From contig JAGOHK010000018.1 in NCBI GenBank assembly GCA_017996175.1, forward strand, positions 1 through 56,292: 56,292 nt of DNA, in the 5' to 3' direction. The notes beneath the pieces are model-generated. The model searched no databases. It was not told the DNA's origin and saw nothing but the letters and a program-made list of their open reading frames with translations. The position numbers and the translations under genes are program-made. Below, in pieces: positions 25,888 to 35,248 of this stretch; the stretch's first letter is position 1, and every line of letters begins with the position of its first letter. The DNA comes from Leptospiraceae bacterium (lineage in GTDB: Bacteria > Spirochaetota > Leptospiria > Leptospirales > Leptospiraceae).

Positions 25888-28800
25888 TTGATAACACTAA
25901 CAGGCTATGAAATAAAAGAAGAGATTTACTCTGGTGAAAAAAGCATAGTTTATCGTGGTCTTAAATCTGGTAAGTCTGTGATCATTAAGGTTTTACATAA
26001 TGAATACCCCGATCCAATTGAATTAAATGGATTTAAAAGAGAATATACCGTACTACAAAAATTAGTTAGTCCAGGGGCAGTGCGAGTAATAGCCTTAGAG
26101 AAATACAAAAATAGTGTTGCGATTGTCTTTGAAGACATAGGTGGAATTGCACTTTCTCGAATTCTTACGGATATACGAAATTTACCGCTAAATGAAGTTC
26201 TTGCAGTGATGATCAAATCGGCAAAGGCTTTAGGGGAATTACATAAGGCGGGGCTTGTCCATAAAGATATTAAATCACATAATATTGTTTTGAATCAAAA
26301 GACAGGCGATTTACAAATCATCGACTTTGGAAATGCGAGTTTACTAACCAAACAAAATGCATATACTCCGCTAAATAGTTCTCTCGAAGGAACGTTAGCG
26401 TACATATCCCCTGAGCAGACTGGTAGAATGAATCGAACAATCGACTATCGAACAGACTACTATTCATTAGGTGTTACGTTTTATCAATTGCTTACAGGAG
26501 ATTTCCCTTTCACAACTTCTGACCCGATGGAATTAGTCCATGCGCATATTGCCAAAACACCTGTATCCCCGTTTGAGAAAAATAAAACACCAAAAGTAAT
26601 TTCCGATATTATAATGAAATTACTACAAAAAAATCCAGAAGACAGATACCAAAGCATTGCAGGTCTTCTGTATGATTTGGAATGGTGTGGTTCGGCTTCG
26701 CTCACCAACCGTCCATTGAGCACCTCGACACAATCGGCAAGCTCAGTGCAAGCTACTCTCAGTGACCGAACTTCGAACACAGTCCGGCTGGTGAGCGAAG
26801 CCGAACCACCGTCTTTACAAATAGGTGCCCACGATTTTTCTGGTAAATTTCAAATACCTGAAAAATTATATGGTAGGACGAAAGAAATCAATCAAATCAT
26901 TGATACATTCAAAACTGTAACAACGGGTAATACAAAATTGATTTTGATTTCCGGTCGTTCCGGTATCGGCAAATCGGCGTTAATCAATGAAGTAAATAAA
27001 CCGATTACAGAATACAAAGGCTATTTTGCTTCTGGGAAGTATGATCAATTTAAACGGGCGATTCCATTTCATGCAATTGCACAGGCATTTCAAAGTCTAA
27101 TTCAACAAGTTTTAACTTCTAGTCAGGAAGAGATAGTTCTTTGGAAAAAAAATCTTTTACAAGCACTTGGTTCCAATGGACAGGTACTAGTAGATATAAT
27201 TCCAGAGCTAGAAAATTTAATTGGAAAACAACCTGTCGCCGTCGAATTAGGTGCCTCTGAATCAATGAATCGGTTCAACCTAGTATTTCAAAATTTCATT
27301 CAAGCATTCTGTACAAAAGAACATCCGATTGCTATTTTTCTCGATGATTTACAATGGGCGGATAATCCGAGTATATCTCTCATTCAAACTATTCTTTCAA
27401 ATCCAGAGATGAAGTATCTCTACCTTATGTTATCCTTTCGGGATAATGAAGTGTTGCCTACAGATCCATTTTATATGATGTTAGAGGCATTAAAAAAATC
27501 TGGATTTACGTACAAAGAGATATTACTCGAACCAATTTCTGTTTCTGATATTACGCATTTAGTTAGTGATACACTCAGTTGTGAACAAACAAAAGCAAAG
27601 GAATTAGCGACAATCCTTTTCGAGAAGACGAAAGGCAATCCCTTTTTTGTGAACGCTACTTTTAAGAGTCTCTATGACAAAGACTTGCTTGTATACAAAG
27701 ATGGAATTTGGTCTTGGGATATTTCCCAGATTCAAAATATCAAAATGTCGGAAAATGTGATTGATCTCATGGTTAGCAAAGTCAAAGAACTCAGTCCAGA
27801 TCAGATTGAATTATTGAAATTAGCCGCCTGTGTGGGAGATTCCTTTCCACTAGATACTTTCTTTTCCCTAACTGACCAAGAAATTGATGTGGTAAATCAA
27901 GAGTTGACTACAATTTCGAATGAAGGATTTTTACTTCTTACCAAAGAGCAAGTTCGTTTTGTGCATGATAAAGTGAGAGAGGCGACTTATTCGTTAATTG
28001 GAGAAGAGGAGAGAATTCGATATCATTATAAAATCGGTAGACTATTATTGGAAAATACTACCCTTGAATTATTAGAAGACAGAATTTTCGATATCTTAGA
28101 ACAACTAAATCTTGGAAAAAGTTTGATTCATTCTTATGAAGAACAGTTGGAGCTAATAGGACTTAATCTCAAGGCAGGAAAAAAAGCAAAGTCTTCCACT
28201 GCCTATCAACCTGCTTTCAATTTCCTAAAACAAGGAGCGGAAATTCTACTTGAAAATAAATGGGAAATGCACTATGAGCTTTGTTTAGAGATTTATAAGG
28301 AGTTGGCAGAATGTGAATATTTACTAACCCATTTCTCGGAAGCGGACAAATTATTTGCTTACATTTTGGAAAATGCTAAAACTCCCTTGGACAAAATATC
28401 GGTTATCCATATTCAGCTAAGGCAAAAAACAAGTGAACAGAAAGGAGAAGAGGCATTTCGAATTGGGTTTGAGGTTTTAGAACAATTTGGATTTAAGTTG
28501 CCTGACTTGAATAAACCAGAAACCACCCAGATGCTGTTCATGGAACAACTTGGTGAATACAAACAGTTACTTGCTGAAAGACCGATAGCAAGTTTATTTG
28601 ATTTGCCAGAGATGTCAGACCCTAAAATGAAAGAAGCAATTTCAATGATTACAAATCTAGGAGATATTGCGATTCTTTTGAAATCAGAAATGCTTCCCCT
28701 CATGTCTATTTTAGGAGTAAATCTTTCTTTGAAATATGGGAATACAATTGTATCACCAATTTCCTACGTAATGTGGGGTGTGATTAACAATTTGGGATTT

Positions 28801-31641
28801 AAAGATTTTAATTCTGGATATGAATTTGGACAATTGAGTATAAAATTGAATCAGGAAAAATTTCCGAGTGATTTAATTCTTGGTAAAATATATGCGTTTT
28901 ATGGATGGAATATTCATCACTATAAACACCACACAATGAATGACTTAGACTTTGCAAAAAAAGGTTATGAAGTAACAATGGCTAACAGTGATTTGGTGTA
29001 TGCAACTTATTTTGTGATTATGTTTTTAAAAGTAGCATTTAATATCGGACAGACATTGGATGAGGTAATTGAATACGGGGAAAGGGCAAAAATTTTTGCA
29101 AATAAATACGGTCAGATGGTTACATTTGCATTTAGTAATCCGACTCTTATGACTGCACTAGCTTTACAGGGAAAAACAGAAAGTCCTACTTCTTTAAATA
29201 ATTCAGAATTTAGCGAAGAAGAATATATAAAAAACTTTTCTGCTTTCGGTTCCCCTACATCTTATTTTTATTTACGTAGGTTTCAATTGTTTTATCTGTT
29301 TGGGGAGTATGAGAAGTCATTAAAAATACTGCCAGATGTGGAAAAATACTTTCTTCACATGCCAGCGCATATTGCCTATACAGAATTCTTTTTTTATAAG
29401 GCGTTATTATTTTTAAGTTTATCTACTTCTTCTAATGAAGAAGAACAAAAACGAAGAGATGAAATATTTGCTGAGGCTTATGGATTATTGAAACTTTGGT
29501 CAGAGCACTGCGAAGATAATTTTTTGCATTTACTCTTGTTAGTAGAAGCAGAAAAAGCTCGCGTAGAAGGTAGAGACTTAGAAGCGATGCAACTCTATGA
29601 AAAAGCAATTGAGTCTGCAAGAAAATATGAATATATACAAAATGCAGCTATTGCAAATGAACTAGCGTGTAAGTTTTATATGTCGAAAGGCTTAGAGAAA
29701 GTAGCCGCAACCTATCTAAAAGATGCTCAGTATCTATACGGATTTTGGGGTGCAACGGCAAAAGTAAAACAAATCATGGAAATCTATTCAACCATTTTCC
29801 ATAGTCACCATCAATCAGGAACTAGAACACAAACTAGAATTTCTACAACTATTAGTATGGAATCTTCTAATACTGGCGGTTCATCGACGACTGGAGGGAG
29901 TTTCCTAGATTTAAACACAGTTATAAAAGCATCGCAAACAATATCAGGAGAAATTCAACTTGGAAAACTTCTTGAGAAGATGATGAAAATTCTTTTTGAA
30001 AATGCAGGAGCCGAAAGAGGTTTCTTTATTTTAAAACAAAAAGAAAAATTCTATGTCGAAGCAGAAGGGAATGCAAACACAGAAACAATTTCGGTATTAC
30101 AAAAAAAACCAGTAGAGGGTAATCCTGATTTGTCTTCCAGCATTGTAAACTATGTTACTAGAACAAAAGGTATTGTGTTACTCAATGATGCTACAAATAA
30201 GGGGATGTTTGTAAATGATGTTTATGTGAAACATAGAAATCCAAAGTCAATTCTATGTTATCCGGTTATTAACCAAGGTAATTTAGTTGGGATTGTGTAT
30301 CTAGAAAATAATTTAACTACTGATGCATTTACACCCGACAGAGTAGAGATACTAAAAATCCTATCTTCTCAAATTGCTGTGAGTGTGGAAAACTCGCTCC
30401 TTTACGCTAATCTAGAAGAAAAAGTAGAAGAGAGGACGAAAGATTTAAATCAAGCACTTGTTGAAGTTCGGGGACTAAAAGAACAACAGGATGGAGACTA
30501 TTTCTTAAATACTCTTCTAATTGAACCACTTGGTCAGAACAATGCATTTAGTAAATATGTAGGAATTGAGTTTTTTATTAAACAAAAAAAGATTTTTCTA
30601 TTTCGAAGGAATGAATACGAATTAGGCGGAGACATTAATATATCTGAGAACATTGAACTTCAAGGTAAAAAATACATCGTATTCTTAAATGGAGACGCAA
30701 TGGGTAAATCGATTCAAGGTGCCGGTGGAGTAATTGTGCTCGGTACTGTGTTTAAGTCGATTTTACAGAGAACAATTTCGACTGCTGCGGGTAAGAATGT
30801 TTATCCAGAAAGGTGGCTCAAGAACGCTTTTGTCGAAATGCATAAGGCGTTTGAAAGTTTTGATGGTTCTATGCTTATGTCGATCGCATTTGGTTTGATT
30901 GATGAGGCGACAGGTACTATGTATTTTATGAATGCAGAGCACCCTGATATGGTTCTTTATAGAGACGGAATTGCTAGTTTTATTGAGAATCCAAACCAAT
31001 ATCGAAAGTTAGGCACACAGGGGCAAACGGGAAGTATCTGCGTAGAAGTGTTTTCCCTTAGACCGGATGATATAATTATTTTGGGTTCTGATGGTCGGGA
31101 TGATATAATTTTAGGACAAGACCCAGAGACAAACCAAGATATTATCAACAAAGATGAGCATCTATTTTTGGCTCATGTAAAAAAAGCAAAGGGAGACCTG
31201 GATCAGATATTTGAAGAGATTAAAAATACAGGTAAACAGATGGATGACATTTCTTTACTCAGGATTCATTACAAGGGAGTAACTGTTGACCGAGAGAAAT
31301 TGGATAAAGATTTAAAATTATTAGAAGACTACAAAGAAATTGGAAAATTTGATAAGTATACCGAGATTGGCTCTAAGGTAATTTCCGAGTATCCGCAATT
31401 AACCAATGTTCTCTATGAAACGTCTTATGCTTTTAAAGAATTGAAACAATTTGAAAAAGCAATTGATTTAGGAGAAAGGTTACGCCTCCGAGATGCTAAT
31501 AATATTGCAAACCTTTTAAACCTTGTTGAATCTTATAATGGAGTTGGTGAAAAGGATAGCGCCAAATCAATCTTAGACGCATGTATAAAGGTAAGACCAG
31601 AAGATGTTCGATTTTTGAAATTAAAAGAGGAGTTGGGTTAA
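25888..31641 (+). CDS. Giant signalling protein: Ser/Thr kinase, AAA ATPase, GAF and SpoIIE phosphatase (paralogue 2)
   Basis: Paralogue of the preceding gene, 1917 residues with the same order of domains: kinase (Lys34, HKDIKSHN, DFG), AAA ATPase (P-loop GRSGIGKS, residues 356-363; Walker B IAIFLDDLQW), helical repeats, Ser/Thr-rich linker, GAF, coiled coil, SpoIIE-like phosphatase and terminal TPR-like units. The GAF to phosphatase part is almost identical in protein sequence to paralogue 1 although codons differ, whereas the helical middle is strongly diverged. Between kinase and ATPase it carries 41 residues encoded by a palindromic repeat element. Start is TTG at 25888, aligned with the paralogue's ATG, with AAGGGTGG upstream. 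The stop is one base before the first STAS gene. Confidence 0.87.
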   Translation: MITLTGYEIKEEIYSGEKSIVYRGLKSGKSVIIKVLHNEYPDPIELNGFKREYTVLQKLVSPGAVRVIALEKYKNSVAIVFEDIGGIALSRILTDIRNLPLNEVLAVMIKSAKALGELHKAGLVHKDIKSHNIVLNQKTGDLQIIDFGNASLLTKQNAYTPLNSSLEGTLAYISPEQTGRMNRTIDYRTDYYSLGVTFYQLLTGDFPFTTSDPMELVHAHIAKTPVSPFEKNKTPKVISDIIMKLLQKNPEDRYQSIAGLLYDLEWCGSASLTNRPLSTSTQSASSVQATLSDRTSNTVRLVSEAEPPSLQIGAHDFSGKFQIPEKLYGRTKEINQIIDTFKTVTTGNTKLILISGRSGIGKSALINEVNKPITEYKGYFASGKYDQFKRAIPFHAIAQAFQSLIQQVLTSSQEEIVLWKKNLLQALGSNGQVLVDIIPELENLIGKQPVAVELGASESMNRFNLVFQNFIQAFCTKEHPIAIFLDDLQWADNPSISLIQTILSNPEMKYLYLMLSFRDNEVLPTDPFYMMLEALKKSGFTYKEILLEPISVSDITHLVSDTLSCEQTKAKELATILFEKTKGNPFFVNATFKSLYDKDLLVYKDGIWSWDISQIQNIKMSENVIDLMVSKVKELSPDQIELLKLAACVGDSFPLDTFFSLTDQEIDVVNQELTTISNEGFLLLTKEQVRFVHDKVREATYSLIGEEERIRYHYKIGRLLLENTTLELLEDRIFDILEQLNLGKSLIHSYEEQLELIGLNLKAGKKAKSSTAYQPAFNFLKQGAEILLENKWEMHYELCLEIYKELAECEYLLTHFSEADKLFAYILENAKTPLDKISVIHIQLRQKTSEQKGEEAFRIGFEVLEQFGFKLPDLNKPETTQMLFMEQLGEYKQLLAERPIASLFDLPEMSDPKMKEAISMITNLGDIAILLKSEMLPLMSILGVNLSLKYGNTIVSPISYVMWGVINNLGFKDFNSGYEFGQLSIKLNQEKFPSDLILGKIYAFYGWNIHHYKHHTMNDLDFAKKGYEVTMANSDLVYATYFVIMFLKVAFNIGQTLDEVIEYGERAKIFANKYGQMVTFAFSNPTLMTALALQGKTESPTSLNNSEFSEEEYIKNFSAFGSPTSYFYLRRFQLFYLFGEYEKSLKILPDVEKYFLHMPAHIAYTEFFFYKALLFLSLSTSSNEEEQKRRDEIFAEAYGLLKLWSEHCEDNFLHLLLLVEAEKARVEGRDLEAMQLYEKAIESARKYEYIQNAAIANELACKFYMSKGLEKVAATYLKDAQYLYGFWGATAKVKQIMEIYSTIFHSHHQSGTRTQTRISTTISMESSNTGGSSTTGGSFLDLNTVIKASQTISGEIQLGKLLEKMMKILFENAGAERGFFILKQKEKFYVEAEGNANTETISVLQKKPVEGNPDLSSSIVNYVTRTKGIVLLNDATNKGMFVNDVYVKHRNPKSILCYPVINQGNLVGIVYLENNLTTDAFTPDRVEILKILSSQIAVSVENSLLYANLEEKVEERTKDLNQALVEVRGLKEQQDGDYFLNTLLIEPLGQNNAFSKYVGIEFFIKQKKIFLFRRNEYELGGDINISENIELQGKKYIVFLNGDAMGKSIQGAGGVIVLGTVFKSILQRTISTAAGKNVYPERWLKNAFVEMHKAFESFDGSMLMSIAFGLIDEATGTMYFMNAEHPDMVLYRDGIASFIENPNQYRKLGTQGQTGSICVEVFSLRPDDIIILGSDGRDDIILGQDPETNQDIINKDEHLFLAHVKKAKGDLDQIFEEIKNTGKQMDDISLLRIHYKGVTVDREKLDKDLKLLEDYKEIGKFDKYTEIGSKVISEYPQLTNVLYETSYAFKELKQFEKAIDLGERLRLRDANNIANLLNLVESYNGVGEKDSAKSILDACIKVRPEDVRFLKLKEELG
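26687..26809 (+). repeat. Palindromic element inserted in frame in the second giant kinase gene
   Basis: A 123-bp (41-codon) segment bounded by perfect 21-bp inverted repeats whose core reads GGTTCGGCTTCGCTCACC. It is absent from paralogue 1, which has 11 unrelated residues at the same point between kinase and ATPase. It keeps the frame and encodes a Ser/Thr-rich linker. This resembles the palindromic elements in Rickettsia coding regions in behaviour, not in sequence. Confidence 0.8.
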
Positions 31642-31642
31642 G

Positions 31643-31975
31643 ATGAGTTATACGCATAGAGTAGTATCCGGTGTAGATGTGATAGAATTGGAGGATGCAA
31701 TAGATTTGTATTCTACTCCCCCGATTAAAAAATTTTTGAAGACACTAATAAAAGATGAAAACAAAAAAATTGTGATTTCTTTAGAAAAAGTAAATTTTTT
31801 GGATTCGTCCGGTCTTGGAATGCTTGTAAATCTTTTTTTTGAATGTAGGGAGAGGAAAATACGAATTAAACTCGCAAAAGTAAGTCTAGCGGCAATGAAT
31901 ATTCTGCGCCAATCGAAAACGGAAGGCAATTTCGAAATTGTTTCCAGTGTAGAATATGCAATTGAATCATTCTAA
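31643..31975 (+). CDS. STAS-domain anti-sigma factor antagonist-like protein 1
   Basis: A 110-residue single STAS domain of the SpoIIAA/RsbV type. The conserved phosphorylation site is present as [10 protein letters not shown] (Asp54, Ser55, Ser56; by family knowledge the second Ser is phosphorylated). It begins one base after the stop of the second giant kinase/phosphatase gene, so the two are translationally linked. It is a natural substrate for a SpoIIE-type phosphatase and possibly for the Hanks kinase of the same operon. No RsbW-like kinase or sigma factor is encoded in the window. Confidence 0.9.
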   Translation: MSYTHRVVSGVDVIELEDAIDLYSTPPIKKFLKTLIKDENKKIVISLEKVNFLDSSGLGMLVNLFFECRERKIRIKLAKVSLAAMNILRQSKTEGNFEIVSSVEYAIESF

Positions 31976-31984
31976 GGAGTTAAT

Positions 31985-32320
31985 ATGGGTTATACGCATA
32001 AAAAAGTGGTCGGTGTTGATGTAATTGAATTAGATGATTCAGTGGATTTGTATTCTGTACCTGAAATAAAAAAGTTTTGCAAAGAGTTACTCAGAAAAGA
32101 GAGCAAACGAATTGTGATCAGTATGGAAAAATTAAAATTCATTGATTCTTCTGGACTTGGAATGTTAGTCAATATTTCCCATGAATGCAAACAAGGAAAT
32201 GTCGGATTAAAACTAGCTAGCATTAGCCCCGAAGTCGAAAAAATTTTTAGCCTAACCAAAATGCAAAATAATTTTGAAATCTTTGGAACAATCAATGAAG
32301 CTATTCGATCATTTGGGTGA
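31985..32320 (+). CDS. STAS-domain anti-sigma factor antagonist-like protein 2
   Basis: A 111-residue STAS protein paralogous to its neighbour 9 bp upstream, with the same opening pattern (YTHKKVVGVDVIELDD) and an intact [10 protein letters not shown] site (Ser55/Ser56). AAGGAG lies before the ATG. It is the last gene of the long AfsA-kinase operon; a 97-bp gap then leads to cstA. Sequence differences outside the site suggest a different binding partner from STAS 1. Confidence 0.9.
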   Translation: MGYTHKKVVGVDVIELDDSVDLYSVPEIKKFCKELLRKESKRIVISMEKLKFIDSSGLGMLVNISHECKQGNVGLKLASISPEVEKIFSLTKMQNNFEIFGTINEAIRSFG

Positions 32321-32417
32321 AGCCAAGAATTCTCATGTTAGAATAATTTTCTTCTATCGAATTTGGGCTCTAAAAAATCTACTTGCATGCAATCAAATCT
32401 TACAACCTTAGTAAAGC

Positions 32418-34271
32418 ATGACTCCAGCTTTTATAGTTTTACTTTGCCTTTTGGTTTATTTTTTAGGATTTCGATTTTATTCAAAATACCTTTCCCAGAA
32501 AGTTTTCGGACTAAGAGAAAAAGAATTTCTCACACCAGCACACAAATACAATGATGGTGTGGACTATGTTCCCACAAAGCCAAGTGTACTTTTTGGGCAT
32601 CATTTTGCATCTATTGCTGGACTAGCTCCAATACTTGGACCAGCAGTTGCAGTAATTTGGGGGTGGCTTCCCGCCATGGTTTGGGTGGTGCTCGGTGGAG
32701 TATTTATGGGATGTGTCCATGATTTTGGTGCACTTATTGTTTCGGTTCGACATGAGGGAAAATCCATTGGGCAAGTTGCCGAAGACTTACTTGGTCATCG
32801 GGCACGTTCGCTTTTTCATATTATCATTTTCTTTTTAGTTTCACTGGCTATGGGAGTATTCGTATTAGTCATTGCGGGACTCTATTCGGCTCCTGCAAAG
32901 CCAGTGGTAGTAAAATCCTCTACTATAATCGAACAACCTGTTACTGCAAAAGAAGTCAAAGAAGGACACGACAGCGGCGAATTACAAAAAAAAGAACCTG
33001 CAAAAATTCAACTTAGAAGTAATTTTCCAGAATCAGTTACACCCACTTTAGCTCTAATGGTTTTAGCGGTAATAGTTGGTTATCTGCATTATAAAAAATC
33101 ATTCGCGTTAGGTCCGCTCACCGTTCTGAGTTTTGTTATCACACTCCTTGTAATTTATTTTAGTATGGATGATACATTCCTAGACTATATAGGTTTAAAT
33201 GATATAGATAGAGCACCTTCAACTGATAGTTGGAAATTGATTCTACTTGCCTACGCCTTCTTAGCCTCAGTAACTCCCGTTTGGTTGTTACTCCAAAGTC
33301 GTGATTATATAAATTCGTTTTTGTTGTACTTGGGGATAATTCTAATTTACCTTGGATATTTTGTAGGAAGTATCACTGGAAATTTTCCTAGTTTTAATGC
33401 AGAGGCGATTAGAACAGATGAGATCGGAATGGATATTTTACCATTTGTATTTATCACGATTGCCTGTGGGGCAATTTCCGGATTTCATGCTTTAGTGAGT
33501 TCGGGTACAACGGCAAAACAAATCAATGTCGAAAAAGACGCTCGTGTGATTGGTTATGGTGGAATGATTGGAGAATCTCTGCTTGGGCTAACGGCTGTTA
33601 TAGCCTGTACTGTAGGATTTAGCTCTATGGAGGAATGGAACTCTTATTATAAATCCTGGTCTGGTTTGCAGGGACTCAATGTACAAGTAGGAGCTTATAT
33701 TTATGGAACAAGTCGATTTCTGAATCAAGTTGGAATTCCGGAAAAATTTGGACAGGGATTTATTGCGCTGATTGTAATTAGTTTTGCATTAACTTCCTTA
33801 GATTCTGCAACTAGGCTCCTACGTTATAATATTGAAGAAATTGTACATTCTATTGGCTCAAAATCATTGAACCTAATACTCGCTAATCGATATTCTTCGA
33901 GTCTTTTAGCCTGCGCTTCTATTGCTTTCTTTGCGTTTTTAAAAATCAATGTAAACGGACAAATGAAACCGGCAGGACTTGCCCTATGGAAGGTATTTGG
34001 AACTACCAATCAATTGCTTGCCGGTTTATCGTTGTTAGTCGTATTTATCTATTTATTAAAATCCAAACGTCCTACATTGAGTATTTTACTTCCTATGGGT
34101 TTTGTACTTTCTGTAACTCTTTGGGCAATGGTGGGAAATTTTTTAGAATTTATTTCTGGGGCTACACCTAATTATTTACTTGCTTGTGTGGGGGGAATTC
34201 TAATCGTGCTTACAGTCTGGCTTTTGGCAGAGGGGTTTTTGGTTTGGAAAAGAATAAGAAAAACTTATTGA
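32418..34271 (+). CDS. cstA: Carbon starvation protein CstA family transporter
   Basis: A 617-residue multi-pass inner-membrane protein of the CstA/BtsT family, known to import pyruvate or peptides during carbon limitation. Diagnostic stretches are the N-terminal [26 protein letters not shown] segment, [19 protein letters not shown] and [16 protein letters not shown]. An unusual hydrophilic insert of about 50 residues (around 160-210) lies between membrane segments. The ATG at 32418 has only a weak ribosome site. It is placed between two STAS genes on its own strand and two on the other, and its 3' end overlaps the convergent STAS gene by 7 bp. Confidence 0.9.
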   Translation: MTPAFIVLLCLLVYFLGFRFYSKYLSQKVFGLREKEFLTPAHKYNDGVDYVPTKPSVLFGHHFASIAGLAPILGPAVAVIWGWLPAMVWVVLGGVFMGCVHDFGALIVSVRHEGKSIGQVAEDLLGHRARSLFHIIIFFLVSLAMGVFVLVIAGLYSAPAKPVVVKSSTIIEQPVTAKEVKEGHDSGELQKKEPAKIQLRSNFPESVTPTLALMVLAVIVGYLHYKKSFALGPLTVLSFVITLLVIYFSMDDTFLDYIGLNDIDRAPSTDSWKLILLAYAFLASVTPVWLLLQSRDYINSFLLYLGIILIYLGYFVGSITGNFPSFNAEAIRTDEIGMDILPFVFITIACGAISGFHALVSSGTTAKQINVEKDARVIGYGGMIGESLLGLTAVIACTVGFSSMEEWNSYYKSWSGLQGLNVQVGAYIYGTSRFLNQVGIPEKFGQGFIALIVISFALTSLDSATRLLRYNIEEIVHSIGSKSLNLILANRYSSSLLACASIAFFAFLKINVNGQMKPAGLALWKVFGTTNQLLAGLSLLVVFIYLLKSKRPTLSILLPMGFVLSVTLWAMVGNFLEFISGATPNYLLACVGGILIVLTVWLLAEGFLVWKRIRKTY

Positions 34272-34600
34272 AATTCGCTAATTGCATCCTCTACAGTATC
34301 ATACAATTTAAAGCTTTTATCCAGTTTTGTTAGCACAAACATTCTCTTAGCCTCTGCACTTAGTTCGGCAAATTTGAGTGGGATTCCTTTTTGTTGGCAT
34401 TCAAAAAATAAATTAGTGAGCATCCCAAGTCCAGAGGAGTCCATAAAATGAACTTTTTTTAGCACAAATATAATTTTTGCATTTTCATTTCGAGTTAGAT
34501 TCTTACAGAATTTTTTCAGTTCGGGAACAGAGTATAAATCCATTGAATCTTCAATATTTACTATGTCAATTCCGCCAACTACTTTATGGGAATAAGTCAT
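34265..34600 (-). CDS. STAS-domain anti-sigma factor antagonist-like protein 3
   Basis: A 111-residue STAS domain with the site [10 protein letters not shown] (Ser55/Ser56). It is convergent to cstA and overlaps its end by 7 bp. A GAGGACTCGAGA stretch before the ATG can serve as ribosome site. It lies 80 bp downstream of STAS 4 on the same strand, so the two may form a second small operon that mirrors the STAS 1-2 pair. Confidence 0.88.
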   Translation of the reverse strand: MTYSHKVVGGIDIVNIEDSMDLYSVPELKKFCKNLTRNENAKIIFVLKKVHFMDSSGLGMLTNLFFECQQKGIPLKFAELSAEAKRMFVLTKLDKSFKLYDTVEDAISEFQ

Positions 34601-34680
34601 TCTCGAGTCCTCTTCATAAAATTTTAAAAAACTACTATCTTAGTCCCACTTTGCAATAATTTAAAAAAAGGTAAATCTTT

Positions 34681-35016
34681 TTATCTTAGAGACTCGATAG
34701 CAGACTCTAAGGAATCATAAATTTCATAATTTTGAGTTAATTTGGTGATAGAAAAAATTCGCTTTGCCTCAGAGCTTAAACTCGCTAGCTTAATTCCTAC
34801 ACCTTTTTGTTTGCACTCAAAAAAAAGATTCACTAACATTCCGAGCCCTGAGGAGTCAATAAAGGTAACACTTTCCATCGTTATAATTATTTTTTTGTCA
34901 GGGGATTTTACTAAAGATTTCGCAAATTTTTTAATCAAAGGTGTAGAATATAAATCAATAGAACCTTCCAATGTCAGTATATCAATCCCATTTACTTGTT
35001 TATGCGAGTAACTCAT
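34681..35016 (-). CDS. STAS-domain anti-sigma factor antagonist-like protein 4
   Basis: A 111-residue STAS domain with the intact site [10 protein letters not shown] (Ser55/Ser56) and the same N-terminal YSHKQVNGIDILTL pattern as the three others. It is divergent from dnaE, which starts 232 bp away. AAGAGG lies upstream of the start. All four STAS proteins keep the phosphorylatable serine, in contrast to the STAS domain fused to MlaE at the start of the window. Confidence 0.88.
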   Translation of the reverse strand: MSYSHKQVNGIDILTLEGSIDLYSTPLIKKFAKSLVKSPDKKIIITMESVTFIDSSGLGMLVNLFFECKQKGVGIKLASLSSEAKRIFSITKLTQNYEIYDSLESAIESLR

Positions 35017-35248
35017 TTAAAACCTCTTGTTTCGATTTAGTCAATCTTTATCACCCTAGCCTTATTTGTATACACGCATTTTTATTTCTATTGAGTCTTT
35101 GGCGTAAATGGATTTTAGTTCTGGAATGAAACTGGCTCGTGAAAGATAAAAATTATGTTCCATTTTCGATTTTTCTATTGAAATTAATTCAATTTCTGCT
35201 TTTTGTGTAAATTACCCTTTAGGATAAATAATCCTATTATGTCACATT

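Noticed and set aside
17510..35016. Classical sigma-factor partner-switching locus (RsbV/RsbW/SigB)
   Set aside because: No anti-sigma kinase (HATPase_c) or sigma factor gene is present in this region.
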